Origin: JAAUQA01 sp036351435
GTDB taxonomy: Bacteria; Pseudomonadota; Gammaproteobacteria; Competibacterales; Competibacteraceae
Assembly (NCBI GenBank): GCA_036351435.1
Contig: JAZBPA010000212.1
Span: forward strand, 1-60,783
Direction of reading: 5' to 3'
DNA length: 60,783 nucleotides
The notes under the pieces were generated by a model. The model searched no databases and was not told the origin of the DNA. It worked only from the letters and a program-made list of their open reading frames with translations. Shown one piece after another: positions 1 through 9,047 of this stretch. How positions within the stretch are numbered: the stretch's first letter is position 1; each line of letters opens with the position of its first letter. The position numbers were made by a program, and so were the translations under genes.

Positions 1-120
1 ATTTTCGTCGCCCTGTTTGCATTCCTATTGTTTAGGGACGTGCATCTCAATATGAGTGCACTAGTTGGTGGTGCACTGATCATCACAGGTGTGGGAATCA
101 TCATTCTCAATAATCCTTGA
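1..120 (+). CDS. C-terminal end of a small multispanning membrane protein (DMT/EamA-like), cut by window edge
   Basis: The open frame enters from the left edge and ends at the TGA at 118-120, giving 39 residues. They form two hydrophobic segments split by a short basic/acidic loop (FRDVHLN), and the last helix is rich in G, I and V. A short loop before a final glycine-rich helix is typical of the end of drug/metabolite transporter (EamA or SMR-like) proteins. The family call is inferred from this pattern only. The substrate cannot be judged because most of the protein is outside the window. Confidence 0.4.
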   Translation: MFVALFAFLLFRDVHLNMSALVGGALIITGVGIIILNNP

Positions 121-281
121 ACAGTAAGAATCAAATATAGGGTCAGGCCTGTTAAGATGATCGTTAAGACTCCCTTCATTCATCTGTAACCAAAAAGGCA
201 TCAGACAGACACAAACGCTCTCTACATTGCGGGTTCGATTTTGATTTCCGATTTTTGCCCGCCGCAATTAGGGAGTACCTC

Positions 282-1577
282 ATGGGGTTAAAAAATATCA
301 CACTTACCGTTCCACTCTTTATCGCGTCTTTGTATTGCTTAAACGTCGCTGCATCTTCTTTGACGATCAACAACCTATCGATCGGAGGACTGCCTATTAG
401 TGGGCCTGCGGGTGACACAGGTCATAGTATCCAGCTTGGACCGCGACCTTTCTTCCTGGTGGATGACATGGATGAGAGTCCGCTCAAGAGAACCTTGCAA
501 CGCTGCTCAAAAGGGCCGTTCAAACGCACCGATTTTTCCATCGGTCATCGCGGTGCTCCGTTGCAGTTCCCGGAACACACTAAAGAATCTTATGAAGCGG
601 CCGCGCTGATGGGCGCTGGGATACTGGAGTGTGATGTTACGTTTACCAAAGATTTGGAATTGGTATGCCGGCATTCGCAATGTGACTTGCACACCACTAC
701 CGACATACTGGCTACTCCTTTAGCCCAACAATGTTCCGTTCCGCCAGCATTTAACGAGGCCGGTGAGTTGATCAACGGTACTGAAATTCGTTGCTGCACC
801 AGCGACATTACCCTGGCTGAATTCAAAACCCTGCAGGGCAAAATGGATGCCGGTAATCCCAATGCAACCAGCATTGATGAATATATGAACGCTACGGCGA
901 GTTGGCGCACTGACTTGTATGCCAGCCGAGGCACTTTGCTCACCCACGCGGAGAGCATCGACCTGTTCGAGAATCTCGGTGCAAAGTACACACCGGAGCT
1001 AAAGTCACCCAGCGTGACTATGCCGTTCATCAGCCCGATTACGAATGAGGAGTTCACCCAACAGGATTATGCGCAAAAACTGATTGATGAGTATAAGGAA
1101 GCCGGTATCCAACCCAGAAAGGTATGGGCGCAATCCTTCAATTTGGAGGATGTGCTCTACTGGATAGACAACGAACCCGCGTTCGGCAGACAAGCTGTGT
1201 ATCTGGACGGTCGCTACAATACCGATCTGAGCACATTGACACCCAGCATGGGACAACTGGTGTCATGGGGGGTAAAAATCATCGCGCCACCGATGTGGGT
1301 ACTTGTGACTACCAACGCTGACCAAATCGTGCCGTCGCCCTATGCAATGGCGGCTAAAGCCGCGGGACTAGAGATTATTACCTGGACTTTTGAACGGTCT
1401 GCACCGCTGGTGAAAGATGGTGCTTGGTACCACCAGACCACGGACTCGGTGATTAATAATGACGGTGACAAATATGTCACCCTAGATGTGCTGGCTCAGG
1501 AGGTCGGTATCCTCGGTATTTTTTCCGACTGGCCGGCTTCAGTGACCTACTATGCGAACTGCATGGGCCTGAAGTAA
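282..1577 (+). CDS. Secreted glycerophosphodiester phosphodiesterase (GDPD family)
   Basis: The enzyme would hydrolyse glycerophosphodiesters (deacylated phospholipids) to glycerol-3-phosphate and an alcohol, probably outside the cytoplasm. The start is ATG 282, preceded by GGGAG at 271-275 at good spacing; a TTG at 255 has no such site. The product is 431 residues. A hydrophobic leader ending near AAS looks like a signal peptide. The GDPD signature follows: an IGHRGAP block, then FPEHTKESY, then LECDVTFTKD with the metal-binding acidic residues, then CRHSQCDL. Many cysteines suit an exported, disulfide-bonded protein. Length and cysteine content resemble eukaryote-like secreted GDPDs more than cytoplasmic UgpQ. 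It stands alone and ends at a hairpin shared with the convergent lipA operon. Confidence 0.85.
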   Translation: MGLKNITLTVPLFIASLYCLNVAASSLTINNLSIGGLPISGPAGDTGHSIQLGPRPFFLVDDMDESPLKRTLQRCSKGPFKRTDFSIGHRGAPLQFPEHTKESYEAAALMGAGILECDVTFTKDLELVCRHSQCDLHTTTDILATPLAQQCSVPPAFNEAGELINGTEIRCCTSDITLAEFKTLQGKMDAGNPNATSIDEYMNATASWRTDLYASRGTLLTHAESIDLFENLGAKYTPELKSPSVTMPFISPITNEEFTQQDYAQKLIDEYKEAGIQPRKVWAQSFNLEDVLYWIDNEPAFGRQAVYLDGRYNTDLSTLTPSMGQLVSWGVKIIAPPMWVLVTTNADQIVPSPYAMAAKAAGLEIITWTFERSAPLVKDGAWYHQTTDSVINNDGDKYVTLDVLAQEVGILGIFSDWPASVTYYANCMGLK

Positions 1578-1597
1578 TTAAGCATAAATAGGGGTTG

Positions 1598-1637
1598 GGT
1601 CTTGCTATACAATCATTAAACCCTGTATAGCAAGACC
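1598..1637. terminator. Perfect 14-bp hairpin between convergent genes, probable bidirectional terminator
   Basis: The arm GGTCTTGCTATACA (1598-1611) is exactly complementary to TGTATAGCAAGACC (1624-1637) around a 12-nt loop. It lies between the stop of the phosphodiesterase gene (1577) and the stop of lipA (1646). There is no strong T-run on either side, so intrinsic termination is inferred from position and symmetry. Confidence 0.6.
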
Positions 1638-1645
1638 TACACAAA

Positions 1646-2650
1646 CTAGCCCAGCACTTCACGAGCCTGGGCATCGGCATGATAAGACGAACGTACCATC
1701 GGACCGGATGCGACATGAGTGAAGCCCAACGCTTCGCCGATTTGACGTAACTGATCGAATTCCTCCGGAGTGACGTAGCGCTCCACCTTCAAATGATGAG
1801 CACTGGGTTGCAGATACTGACCTAAAGTCAACATCTGAACCTGATGATCGCGTAGATCGCGCATCACTACTTCAACCTCTTCCAAGGTTTCGCCCAATCC
1901 CAACATCAATCCCGATTTGGTAGGAATGGTCGGGTGACGCTCGCGGAAGCGCTTGAGCAACATTAAGGAAAACGCATAATCGGAACCGGGACGAGCTTGC
2001 CGATACAAGCGCGGCACCGTCTCCAAGTTGTGGTTGAAGACATCCGGCGGAGCTTGCTCCAGCATGTCGAGTGCTATATCCATGCGGCCGCGAAAATCGG
2101 GGGTCAGAGTTTCAATGACGATACCAGGGTTACGCTCGCGTACCGCTTGCACGCAAGCTGTAAAGTGACCCGCGCCGCCATCGCGAAGATCGTCCCGGTC
2201 TACAGAAGTGATGACTACATAACGCAGCCCCATAGCCGCAATGGTCTCAGCCAGATTGGCGGGTTCTTCGAGGTCTAATGGATTCGGACGACCGTGACCC
2301 ACATCGCAAAACGGACAACGGCGAGTGCAAATGTCACCCATGATCATAAAGGTCGCAGTACCGTGACCAAAGCATTCGCCTAAATTGGGGCAATTGGCTT
2401 CTTCACAGACCGTGTGTAATCGATTGTCACGCAAAATCTTTTTGAGTCGCAACACCTCAGGTGTGCCGGGAAACTTAGCGCGTATCCAAGTCGGTTTGCG
2501 CAGCCGTTGTTCAGCCGGAGTGGGCGCAATTTTGACTGGAATGCGGGCCATTTTGTCCGCACCGCGCAGTTTTTCGCCGCGCTGAACGGGGCGAGCTTTT
2601 GCCGCAGCAGAGTTAGTCGGTTGTGGACGGGAGGCTTTCTGTTCGGACAT
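1646..2650 (-). CDS. lipA: Lipoyl synthase (radical SAM)
   Basis: LipA inserts two sulfurs into octanoyl groups on lipoyl domains, completing lipoate on pyruvate and 2-oxoglutarate dehydrogenases. The 334-residue product has both cluster motifs: C82-X4-C87-X5-C93 for the auxiliary cluster that is consumed, and C108-X3-C112-X2-C115 for the radical SAM cluster. The N-terminal block RGEKLRGADKMARIPVK matches the equivalent region of E. coli LipA, so a start upstream of that block (ATG 2650) is needed; about 14 residues are extra relative to E. coli. Its start lies 38 nt inside lipB, so translation is probably coupled. It is the last gene of the envelope operon. Confidence 0.97.
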   Translation of the reverse strand: MSEQKASRPQPTNSAAAKARPVQRGEKLRGADKMARIPVKIAPTPAEQRLRKPTWIRAKFPGTPEVLRLKKILRDNRLHTVCEEANCPNLGECFGHGTATFMIMGDICTRRCPFCDVGHGRPNPLDLEEPANLAETIAAMGLRYVVITSVDRDDLRDGGAGHFTACVQAVRERNPGIVIETLTPDFRGRMDIALDMLEQAPPDVFNHNLETVPRLYRQARPGSDYAFSLMLLKRFRERHPTIPTKSGLMLGLGETLEEVEVVMRDLRDHQVQMLTLGQYLQPSAHHLKVERYVTPEEFDQLRQIGEALGFTHVASGPMVRSSYHADAQAREVLG

Positions 2651-3332
2651 GATCTGTCTCCTGCTCGGCTGGTGCGGGTAATCCCGTCACCCAGCCGATG
2701 GTGGTATAACCTAAACGCGCGGCTAGCTGGAATAACAGCAGTTCTCTGATGTCATCCGAATCGGCCTGGACCCCCAGGTCGCGGAGTTGGGTGACTTGCA
2801 AACCCGAAAATCCACATGGGTTGATGCGAGCGAAAGGGCGTAAATCCATTGCTGTATTGAGACTGAGGCCGTGGTAACTACAACCGCGACGAATTCGTAG
2901 CCCCAACGAGGCGACTTTCGCTCCGTTGACATACACTCCCGGTGCATCAGGACGGGCAATTCCAACAATAGTATAGTGGGCCAATAGGTCGATCACCGCT
3001 TGTTCCATCAGGGTGACCAGCTGTCGTGGCCCCCAGTTTGCGCGACGCACATCAAGCAATAAATACACAACGATCTGGCCCGGCCCGTGATACGTAACTT
3101 GACCACCGCGATCCACCGGGATGACCGGGATGTCACCTGGGGCCAGTAGGTGTTGCGGCTTACCGTTCAGCCCCTGGGTAAATACTGGCGGATGTTCCAC
3201 CGCCCAGAGCTCATCTGCCGTATGCGCATTCCGAGTTTCGGTAAAAGCCTTCATGGCCTCGAATACCGGTGAGTAATCTCGCAGACCCAATAGGCGAAAG
3301 AGCAGGAGGCTAGTATTTGGGGCCATTCTCAT
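2613..3332 (-). CDS. lipB: Octanoyl-[ACP]:protein N-octanoyltransferase
   Basis: LipB transfers octanoate from acyl carrier protein to the lysine of lipoyl domains, providing the substrate for LipA. The 239-residue protein shows the signature RGGQVTYHGPGQ, the catalytic lysine K139 in GAKVASLG, and the nucleophile C173 in NPCGFSG. ATG 3332 is preceded by AAGG at good spacing. The gene overlaps lipA by 38 nt at its 3' end and begins 24 nt after the DUF493 gene. The order DUF493-lipB-lipA is the classic gammaproteobacterial arrangement. Confidence 0.96.
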   Translation of the reverse strand: MRMAPNTSLLLFRLLGLRDYSPVFEAMKAFTETRNAHTADELWAVEHPPVFTQGLNGKPQHLLAPGDIPVIPVDRGGQVTYHGPGQIVVYLLLDVRRANWGPRQLVTLMEQAVIDLLAHYTIVGIARPDAPGVYVNGAKVASLGLRIRRGCSYHGLSLNTAMDLRPFARINPCGFSGLQVTQLRDLGVQADSDDIRELLLFQLAARLGYTTIGWVTGLPAPAEQETDHVRTESLPSTTD

Positions 3333-3356
3333 GCAAACCTTGGGGGCAAGGTAAGC

Positions 3357-3620
3357 TCACAACGCAACCATTACTTGTTCATGAGCGCTAAGATCTTGAT
3401 AAATCGCATCCAGTTGCTCCTTGCTATGTGCCTGAATCGTTGCGGTTACCGACTGAAAACGCCCGTTACGACTGCTTTGGACGGATAGCCGATTTGCATC
3501 CCAATCCGGTACATGGCGGCTCACGATAGCCACGATTAATGGCGGGAAATCATCGCCACTGCGCCCCATCGCTTTGATGGGAAACTCGCAGGGAAATTGC
3601 AATAGAGAGTCGCTATTCAT
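3357..3620 (-). CDS. ybeD: DUF493 family protein (YbeD-like)
   Basis: This small cytoplasmic protein (87 residues) has an ACT-like ferredoxin fold in its family. Features seen are FPCEFPIKAMG near the N terminus, a central VTATIQAHSKEQLDAIYQDL, and a C-terminal HEQVMVAL, all typical of YbeD. I chose ATG 3620, which has AAGGTG six bases upstream, over the GTG at 3629 that overlaps this site. The family is linked by position to lipoate genes, and a regulatory role has been suggested, but no reaction is known. It sits between the D-amino acid aminotransferase and lipB. Confidence 0.9.
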   Translation of the reverse strand: MNSDSLLQFPCEFPIKAMGRSGDDFPPLIVAIVSRHVPDWDANRLSVQSSRNGRFQSVTATIQAHSKEQLDAIYQDLSAHEQVMVAL

Positions 3621-3703
3621 GGCCAACACCTTAGGCGATTACCTTATCCTCGAATGAAACCCGCCTCCTGATGTCTCGCCAAGGCTGACTGAGCGATGAC
3701 CCA

Positions 3704-4576
3704 CTAATGCACGGTCAGCGGGGATGGACAGTTTTTGGTTTTGTAGTCCTGATAAAGTTCCATCATCCGCCGCCATAACGGACCTGGCGTACCCGTACCG
3801 ACTGGCCCCCCATTCAACTGTGTGACCGGAACAATCTCGCGGGTGGAACTGGTCAACCAGATCTCCTGAGCCGTTTCCAACCAAGCTGCGGGTATATCTT
3901 GTTGTCGGCACACAATGCCCTGCGCTACCGCAATATCTACGATTAATTGGCGAGTAATGCCGGGCAGAATCCGCTGATCCAAGGGAGGAGTAAAGAGCGT
4001 ATCGTCACGGATTATAAATACATTGCTGGCAGTGCCTTCAGTCACATAATCGTCGCGCACCAAGATAGCATCAGCGCTGCCTTGTTGTTGCGCTTGCTGC
4101 CGAGCCATGACATTGGGTAATAACGCGATGCTTTTAATGTGACAGGCCTGCCAGCGGATATCGGGTAGGGTTACGGCTGCAATGCCTTGATGCAAAAACG
4201 CCAGAGTGGATGACTTTAGTGCACTAACCATGGCGAATACGGTAGGCGCTGCCGGCAACGGATTATGATCTCGCAGCTCAGGCGCACCGCGAGTGATTTG
4301 CAAATAGACCGACAAATTGCCGCCACTATTACGAGTTACCAACTCTTGAAGCAACGTTTCCCACTCAGCGGTTGTCAGACCGCCGTCCAAAGACACCGCG
4401 CTTAGACTGTTGGTCAGCCGGTCGAGATGGCGGCTGAGCTCAAACAGGTGACCGTTATACACGGGGATGACTTCATAAACCCCGTCAGCGAATAAAAACC
4501 CCCGATCCAATGGCGAAATCGTCGCCTCGTTGAGCGGTAAAAATTGTCCGTTTAAATAAGCGATGGAAGGATTCAC
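3704..4576 (-). CDS. dat: D-amino acid aminotransferase (class IV, PLP)
   Basis: This fold-type IV PLP enzyme likely interconverts D-alanine/2-oxoglutarate and pyruvate/D-glutamate, which would supply D-amino acids for peptidoglycan. At 290 residues it has the usual length. Visible landmarks are the N-terminal LNGQFLP and ISPLDRGFLFADGVYEVI, the PLP lysine K148 in HIKSIALLPNV, and E180 in the TEGTASNVF cofactor-binding loop. It begins 5 nt after the dacA stop, so the two are surely cotranscribed. Branched-chain aminotransferase or aminodeoxychorismate lyase are relatives, but the FADGVYEVI and SIALLPNV wording and the wall-gene context favour D-amino acid transamination. Confidence 0.85.
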   Translation of the reverse strand: MNPSIAYLNGQFLPLNEATISPLDRGFLFADGVYEVIPVYNGHLFELSRHLDRLTNSLSAVSLDGGLTTAEWETLLQELVTRNSGGNLSVYLQITRGAPELRDHNPLPAAPTVFAMVSALKSSTLAFLHQGIAAVTLPDIRWQACHIKSIALLPNVMARQQAQQQGSADAILVRDDYVTEGTASNVFIIRDDTLFTPPLDQRILPGITRQLIVDIAVAQGIVCRQQDIPAAWLETAQEIWLTSSTREIVPVTQLNGGPVGTGTPGPLWRRMMELYQDYKTKNCPSPLTVH

Positions 4577-4581
4577 GGCTA

Positions 4582-5727
4582 TTAATCGAAAAGCGAATAC
4601 ACCGCTCGCATGGCCTGATCATATATGCGTCCGAAAAAGCCGGCTTCGGCCACGTTCTCCAATGCGACCAAGGGTACCTCGGTGATGGTTTCATCGCCCA
4701 GGGTCACGACCACGCTGCCTAGTTGCATCCCTTTCTGTACCGGCGCTTCGATATTGGGATTAACCCGCAAAGCGGCTTTCATTTCCTCATAGCGGCCCCG
4801 GGGGACTGTGGTGTACAGCGTTTGCTGTAAGCCAATCGGCAACTCATTGGTTTCGCCCGCCCAAACCCGAACTTCGGTCAATGGCTGATTGCCGTCATAC
4901 AGTTTATGCGTCTCGAAAAAGCGAAACCCGTGATTGAGCAGGGTCTGGCTGGCACTGAAACGATCCCTTTTCTTGTCGGCCCCTAGCACCACACTGATCA
5001 ACCGCATATCTTCGCGCTTAGCCGACGCTGCAAGACAATAACCGGCGGACTCGGTGTGGCCAGTTTTAATACCGTCCACCGACGGGTCTTGGGTCAATAA
5101 GCGGTTACGATTGTATTGAGTAATGTTGTTATAGGTGAAACTTTGGACGGAATATTTGACATATTCATCTGGAAAATCCCGAATCAATGAGTACGCTAGC
5201 ATAGCGATATCACGGGTCGTCATGTAATGCTCAGGATCAGGCCACCCTGTTGCGTTCATAAAATGTGAACCGGTTAAACCGAGTTCTGCGGCTTGTTGGT
5301 TCATCAAAGCTGCAAAGGCACTCTCGCTGCCGGCGATATACTCGGCTAAGGCGACCGTGGCATCGTTGCCGGATTGCACGACCATCCCCATAATCAGATC
5401 TTCTACCGGCACTTTGCTACCGAGTTCCACGAACATCCGCGAACCTCCGGTACGCCAAGCATTTTCGCTGATTGTTACCAAGTCATCGCTTTTGATGTGG
5501 CCCTCACGCAGGTTCTTATACACGATATACCCTGTCATAAGCTTGGTGATGCTGGCCGGTTCCGCCCGTTCGTCACCGCCGCTCTCGGCTAATAATCGAC
5601 CGCTGTGAAAATCCATCAATAGGTAATGGCGCACAGGCAACTCTGGAACGGCCGGAGTAACCTGTGCCAAAGCTGGACTTAAGACGAAAAAAGGCACTAA
5701 TAAGAAAAGGAATCCGATGACAGGCAT
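4582..5727 (-). CDS. dacA: D-alanyl-D-alanine carboxypeptidase (PBP5/6 type)
   Basis: This periplasmic serine peptidase removes the terminal D-alanine from peptidoglycan pentapeptides. The product is 381 residues from ATG 5727; a longer TTG start at 5808 would put 27 polar residues ahead of the signal peptide, so I reject it. After a leader ending ALAQ come the three catalytic motifs: S59-I-T-K62, S119-G-N, and K221-T-G. The C-terminal tail (about the last 25 residues) is amphipathic, as in PBP5, where it anchors the enzyme to the inner membrane. dacA could equally be called dacC or dacD; the sequence alone does not separate these paralogues. Confidence 0.93.
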   Translation of the reverse strand: MPVIGFLFLLVPFFVLSPALAQVTPAVPELPVRHYLLMDFHSGRLLAESGGDERAEPASITKLMTGYIVYKNLREGHIKSDDLVTISENAWRTGGSRMFVELGSKVPVEDLIMGMVVQSGNDATVALAEYIAGSESAFAALMNQQAAELGLTGSHFMNATGWPDPEHYMTTRDIAMLAYSLIRDFPDEYVKYSVQSFTYNNITQYNRNRLLTQDPSVDGIKTGHTESAGYCLAASAKREDMRLISVVLGADKKRDRFSASQTLLNHGFRFFETHKLYDGNQPLTEVRVWAGETNELPIGLQQTLYTTVPRGRYEEMKAALRVNPNIEAPVQKGMQLGSVVVTLGDETITEVPLVALENVAEAGFFGRIYDQAMRAVYSLFD

Positions 5728-5809
5728 GCGGCGATGATCTCGACTGTTCGCGGTTATACGTTCAATGGTGAACGGTACAGAAGACGAATTAATACAGTTT
5801 GCCCACAAC

Positions 5810-6649
5810 TTATTCGTAAATCATGGACGGTGTATTAATCCCTAAGTTGGTTAATTGGGCGATTAATTGTTCCGCTTCGGTTTCTGTTTGTAGAGGGCCT
5901 ACCCGCACCTTGTGCAAATCACCGATCGCGGAATCAATGCGTACGTTATGCGCAATGTAAGAAGCCAATTCATGTTGCAGACGCTCAGCATTCTGGCGCT
6001 CAGAAAATGCCCCGACCTGCACGTAAACGGTAGAGTTGCCCCGTTGGGTCGAAGCCACTGACTTATCGGGCTTTTTCGCACCCGAGAGGTATTGATATGG
6101 GGCCAGGGCTACCACCTCAACCGGCGCAGTACCAGTACCAACCATATCAAGCTTGGTGGCTGCAGCATAGGACAGATCAATGACGCGGTCGTCCACAAAC
6201 GGGCCGCGGTCATTGACTTTGACCACGATACTGCGACCATTGCCCAAATGCCTAACCCGCACATAGGTCGGAATCGGTAAGCTTTTATGCGCAGCGGTCA
6301 TGGCATACATGTTATAAGGCACACCACTGGAGGTTTTTTTGCCGTGAAAATCTTTGCCATACCAGGAGGCAGTGCCCCGTCGGCGATAGTTCTCACTGCT
6401 GTCCATCACATAATAGCGTTTGCCGAAGACTTTATAAGATGCCGGATTGCCCGTACGGCTGGGAGGCTCCCAAGTTGGCGCAACCCCAGTCACTTCTGTC
6501 GGAGGAACCGACGGGATGCGGGTGTGTTTTTCTGGAGACTGTTCAGGTATCTGAACCTGTTTTACGGGTGCTTGCGAAGGTGTGGTACTGCACCCGGCGA
6601 TCATCATAAAGAGCAACAACAAAACAAGACCGGTGTTTCGTCTCTCCAT
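5810..6649 (-). CDS. rlpA: RlpA septal ring lytic transglycosylase lipoprotein
   Basis: RlpA cleaves peptidoglycan strands lacking stem peptides. From ATG 6649, with GGGGGGA upstream, the product is 279 residues. It starts with a lipoprotein leader ending MIAGC (lipid-bearing C20), continues through a proline-rich linker, and then has the RlpA double-psi beta-barrel (RRGTASWYGKDFHGKKTSSG, then VVKVNDRGPFVDDRVIDLS with the catalytic-region aspartate). It ends with a SPOR domain (YVQVGAFSERQNAERLQ to VRVGPL) that binds denuded glycan at the septum. It lies between mltB and dacA as in many gammaproteobacteria. Confidence 0.95.
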   Translation of the reverse strand: MERRNTGLVLLLLFMMIAGCSTTPSQAPVKQVQIPEQSPEKHTRIPSVPPTEVTGVAPTWEPPSRTGNPASYKVFGKRYYVMDSSENYRRRGTASWYGKDFHGKKTSSGVPYNMYAMTAAHKSLPIPTYVRVRHLGNGRSIVVKVNDRGPFVDDRVIDLSYAAATKLDMVGTGTAPVEVVALAPYQYLSGAKKPDKSVASTQRGNSTVYVQVGAFSERQNAERLQHELASYIAHNVRIDSAIGDLHKVRVGPLQTETEAEQLIAQLTNLGINTPSMIYE

Positions 6650-6756
6650 AAATCCCCCCAATTCAGTGTATAGAATGCTTTGTACTGCGGTTGCGGCCGC
6701 GGTGGTTATTGTTGACACAGGATTCACCGCTACCAGAGATCATATTTCGTCTTTCC

Positions 6757-7884
6757 CTATAAACGTCTGCGTATTTCCTGGCTCAACTGATAAACGGCCA
6801 TCGCATAAAGCTTACTGCGATTATATCGGGTGATGACATAGAAATTCTGGAAACCCAGCCAGTACTCAGGCCCGTTGGTGGCATCGTACTCCAGCAATAA
6901 AGCGGTTAGGCTATCGCTGACAGGTGCTATCGGTTCGACACCTTGACGCCGTAGGGCACTAACCGGAAGGCTCGGTGTTTCGAGTTTACGGTTGATCAGG
7001 GCGGGGTACTGTGTGCCACTGACTCGGGCAGGTATAGCAATAGGCTGCCCGCGTTGCCAGCGATGCTCGCTCAAATAATTAGCGACGCTGCCAATGGCGT
7101 CTGTAGGATTGGTCCACAGATTGCGGTGTTGATCAGCATCAAAATCCACCGCATAAGCACGGTAGCTGCTGGGCATGAACTGAGCTAGCCCCATAGCACC
7201 GGCATAGGAACCCTTTAACGACAGTGGGTCAATCCCTTCTTCTCGGGTCAAAACCAAGTAATTTTCAAGTTCCTTACGGAAAAAATCGGCGCGTCGTGGA
7301 TAGTCGAAAGCTAGAGTGGCAAGCGCGTCCATCACTCGATGAATACCGGTGTTGCCCCCATAAGAAGTTTCTACGCCGATGATAGACACTATAATCTCCG
7401 CCGGAACCCCATACACCTGCTCAGCACGGGTTAACGTTGCCCGATGGGCGTTCCAAAACGCCACGCCACCACCGATACGGGCGTTGGTTAGAAAAATCTT
7501 CCGATAGGCATGCCAAGGTTTACCCTCGGCCGGACGGGTGATCAGTTCAATGATGTCATCTCGTGAACGGGTCCGGCTGAATAGGGTATACAGTTCCTCT
7601 CGATTAAAACCGTGGTTGGTCACCATCTCCTCAATAAACACCTGAACATCGGCACGGCTGGCCAATGAGCCCGGCAAGGGTGTGGGTAATGCGGCGGTAT
7701 TCACAGCCACAACTGATGGTGGAGGTGGGGCGGGTCGAGAACCTGCTGAGGAGGAAACTGTGGAAACTGGCGTTTGCGGGGTGACGGCTGCGATGGCTTC
7801 ACCGTTACGCGCTATGCCCGGTTGATAAACTTGCACACAGGCGTTCAACAGAAAAATCACGCTAAGCCAAAAAAGCATTCTCAT
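6757..7884 (-). CDS. mltB: Membrane-bound lytic murein transglycosylase B
   Basis: MltB cuts the glycan backbone, leaving 1,6-anhydromuramic ends. The start is ATG 7884, with AAAGG six bases upstream; an upstream TTG at 7920 lies inside rodA. The product is 375 residues. The leader ends LNAC (lipidated C16). A proline/serine linker follows, then the SLT fold with the catalytic glutamate E172 in VETSYGGNTG, then GAMGLAQFMPSSY and a YLSEHRWQRGQ block, all typical of MltB. It begins 20 nt after the rodA stop and is followed by rlpA, giving two glycan-cleaving enzymes next to the elongasome synthases. Confidence 0.95.
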   Translation of the reverse strand: MRMLFWLSVIFLLNACVQVYQPGIARNGEAIAAVTPQTPVSTVSSSAGSRPAPPPPSVVAVNTAALPTPLPGSLASRADVQVFIEEMVTNHGFNREELYTLFSRTRSRDDIIELITRPAEGKPWHAYRKIFLTNARIGGGVAFWNAHRATLTRAEQVYGVPAEIIVSIIGVETSYGGNTGIHRVMDALATLAFDYPRRADFFRKELENYLVLTREEGIDPLSLKGSYAGAMGLAQFMPSSYRAYAVDFDADQHRNLWTNPTDAIGSVANYLSEHRWQRGQPIAIPARVSGTQYPALINRKLETPSLPVSALRRQGVEPIAPVSDSLTALLLEYDATNGPEYWLGFQNFYVITRYNRSKLYAMAVYQLSQEIRRRL

Positions 7885-7904
7885 ATAGTGCCTTTGCTGA
7901 ATAA

Positions 7905-9047
7905 CTACTGGGATAACCAACGGCGGTGCGAATAAATGCTCATCAGGATACCGAATCCGCCCATAATCGTCACCAACGAAGTGCCGCCGTAACTAATCAA
8001 GGGCAACGGCAGCCCGACAACCGGCAGTAAGCCACAAACCATGCCGGCATTGACGAAAACGTATACAAAGAAAATTAATGCCAAACTACCGGTTAGCAAG
8101 CGGGTAAAGGTGTCCGGGGCGCAGGTTGCAATGTACAGGCTGCGGCCAATAATAAGAACATACAAAATCAGCAACATACAAAGACCAATCAGACCGAACT
8201 CTTCGGCGAATACGGCAAAAATGAAATCCGTCGTACCTTCCGGGAGAAAATCCAGATGGGCTTGGGTACCATTCAACCAGCCCTTGCCGTACAAGCCACC
8301 TGAACCGATGGCAATTTTAGACTGAATGATATGATAGCCGGTACCCAGCGGGTCAGTCTCAGGATTAAGAAAAGTTAATACTCGCTGGCGCTGATAATCG
8401 TGCAGGCCGAATTGCCAAGCCAGCGGAGTTGCTGCCGCCAAGCCAGCTATGGCGCCGAGGATGATCTTCCAACTTAGCCCCCCCAAAAACAACACAAAAG
8501 CACCTGACGAAGCAACCAATAAAGCAGTTCCTAAATCCGGCTGTTTGACGATCAACAATACCGGCAACAGCGCAATGAGCAAACCGACCAGCAAGTGGCG
8601 AAACTGCGGCGGTAGAGGTCTGTCAGCGAAATACCAAGCCATCATCATGGGGACGGCTAATTTCATCAGTTCCGACGGTTGAAACCTCACAAAGCCTAGA
8701 TCCAGCCACCGCTGTGCGCCTTTGGATACCTGACCGGTCACTAAAACGGCGAGCAACATGGCTATACCAAGCAAATAAACCCAGGGTGTCCATAACCGCA
8801 GTTGGTGTGGCGGAACCTGTGCCAACCCGATCATGGCAATAAAGCTTAATCCGACCCGTAAGCTTTGCCGTTCCACTAAACCCATGTCTTCCTGGCCAGC
8901 GCTATACAATATGGCCAATCCCAACCCGGCAGCGGTCAATAAACCGAGCAATAACGGCCCATCCAGATGAACTCGCGCTAACCAATCGTCCCGCCCGCGA
9001 GCGTCATCATTGAAAATGGAGTAAGCCTCTGCATCGTATGACTTCAG
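7905..9047 (-). CDS. rodA: Peptidoglycan glycosyltransferase RodA, apparently starting at CTG
   Basis: RodA is the SEDS polymerase of the elongasome and works with PBP2. Conserved blocks include VTGQVSKGAQRWLDLG, RFQPSELMKLAVPMM, KQPDLGTALLV, QSKIAIGSGGLYGKGW and the end region PLPLISYGGTSL. The first in-frame TTG, at 8951, would begin after the family's N-terminal block. Reading upstream without a stop gives DDWLARVHLDGPLLLGLL, the expected start of the family. In that extension there is no ATG, GTG or TTG. A CTG at 9047 has GGAGG seven bases upstream and overlaps the mrdA stop as CTGA, mimicking the usual ATGA coupling. It gives 380 residues, a normal RodA length. ATC or ATT starts are less likely alternatives. 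Confidence 0.9.
   Translation of the reverse strand: MKSYDAEAYSIFNDDARGRDDWLARVHLDGPLLLGLLTAAGLGLAILYSAGQEDMGLVERQSLRVGLSFIAMIGLAQVPPHQLRLWTPWVYLLGIAMLLAVLVTGQVSKGAQRWLDLGFVRFQPSELMKLAVPMMMAWYFADRPLPPQFRHLLVGLLIALLPVLLIVKQPDLGTALLVASSGAFVLFLGGLSWKIILGAIAGLAAATPLAWQFGLHDYQRQRVLTFLNPETDPLGTGYHIIQSKIAIGSGGLYGKGWLNGTQAHLDFLPEGTTDFIFAVFAEEFGLIGLCMLLILYVLIIGRSLYIATCAPDTFTRLLTGSLALIFFVYVFVNAGMVCGLLPVVGLPLPLISYGGTSLVTIMGGFGILMSIYSHRRWLSQ

Noticed and set aside
590..1057. Minus-strand open frame under the phosphodiesterase gene
   Set aside because: It is antisense to GDPD catalytic blocks and lacks any start signal.
8939..8951. TTG 8951 as the start of rodA
   Set aside because: It removes the conserved N-terminal block and is not preceded by a ribosome-binding site.
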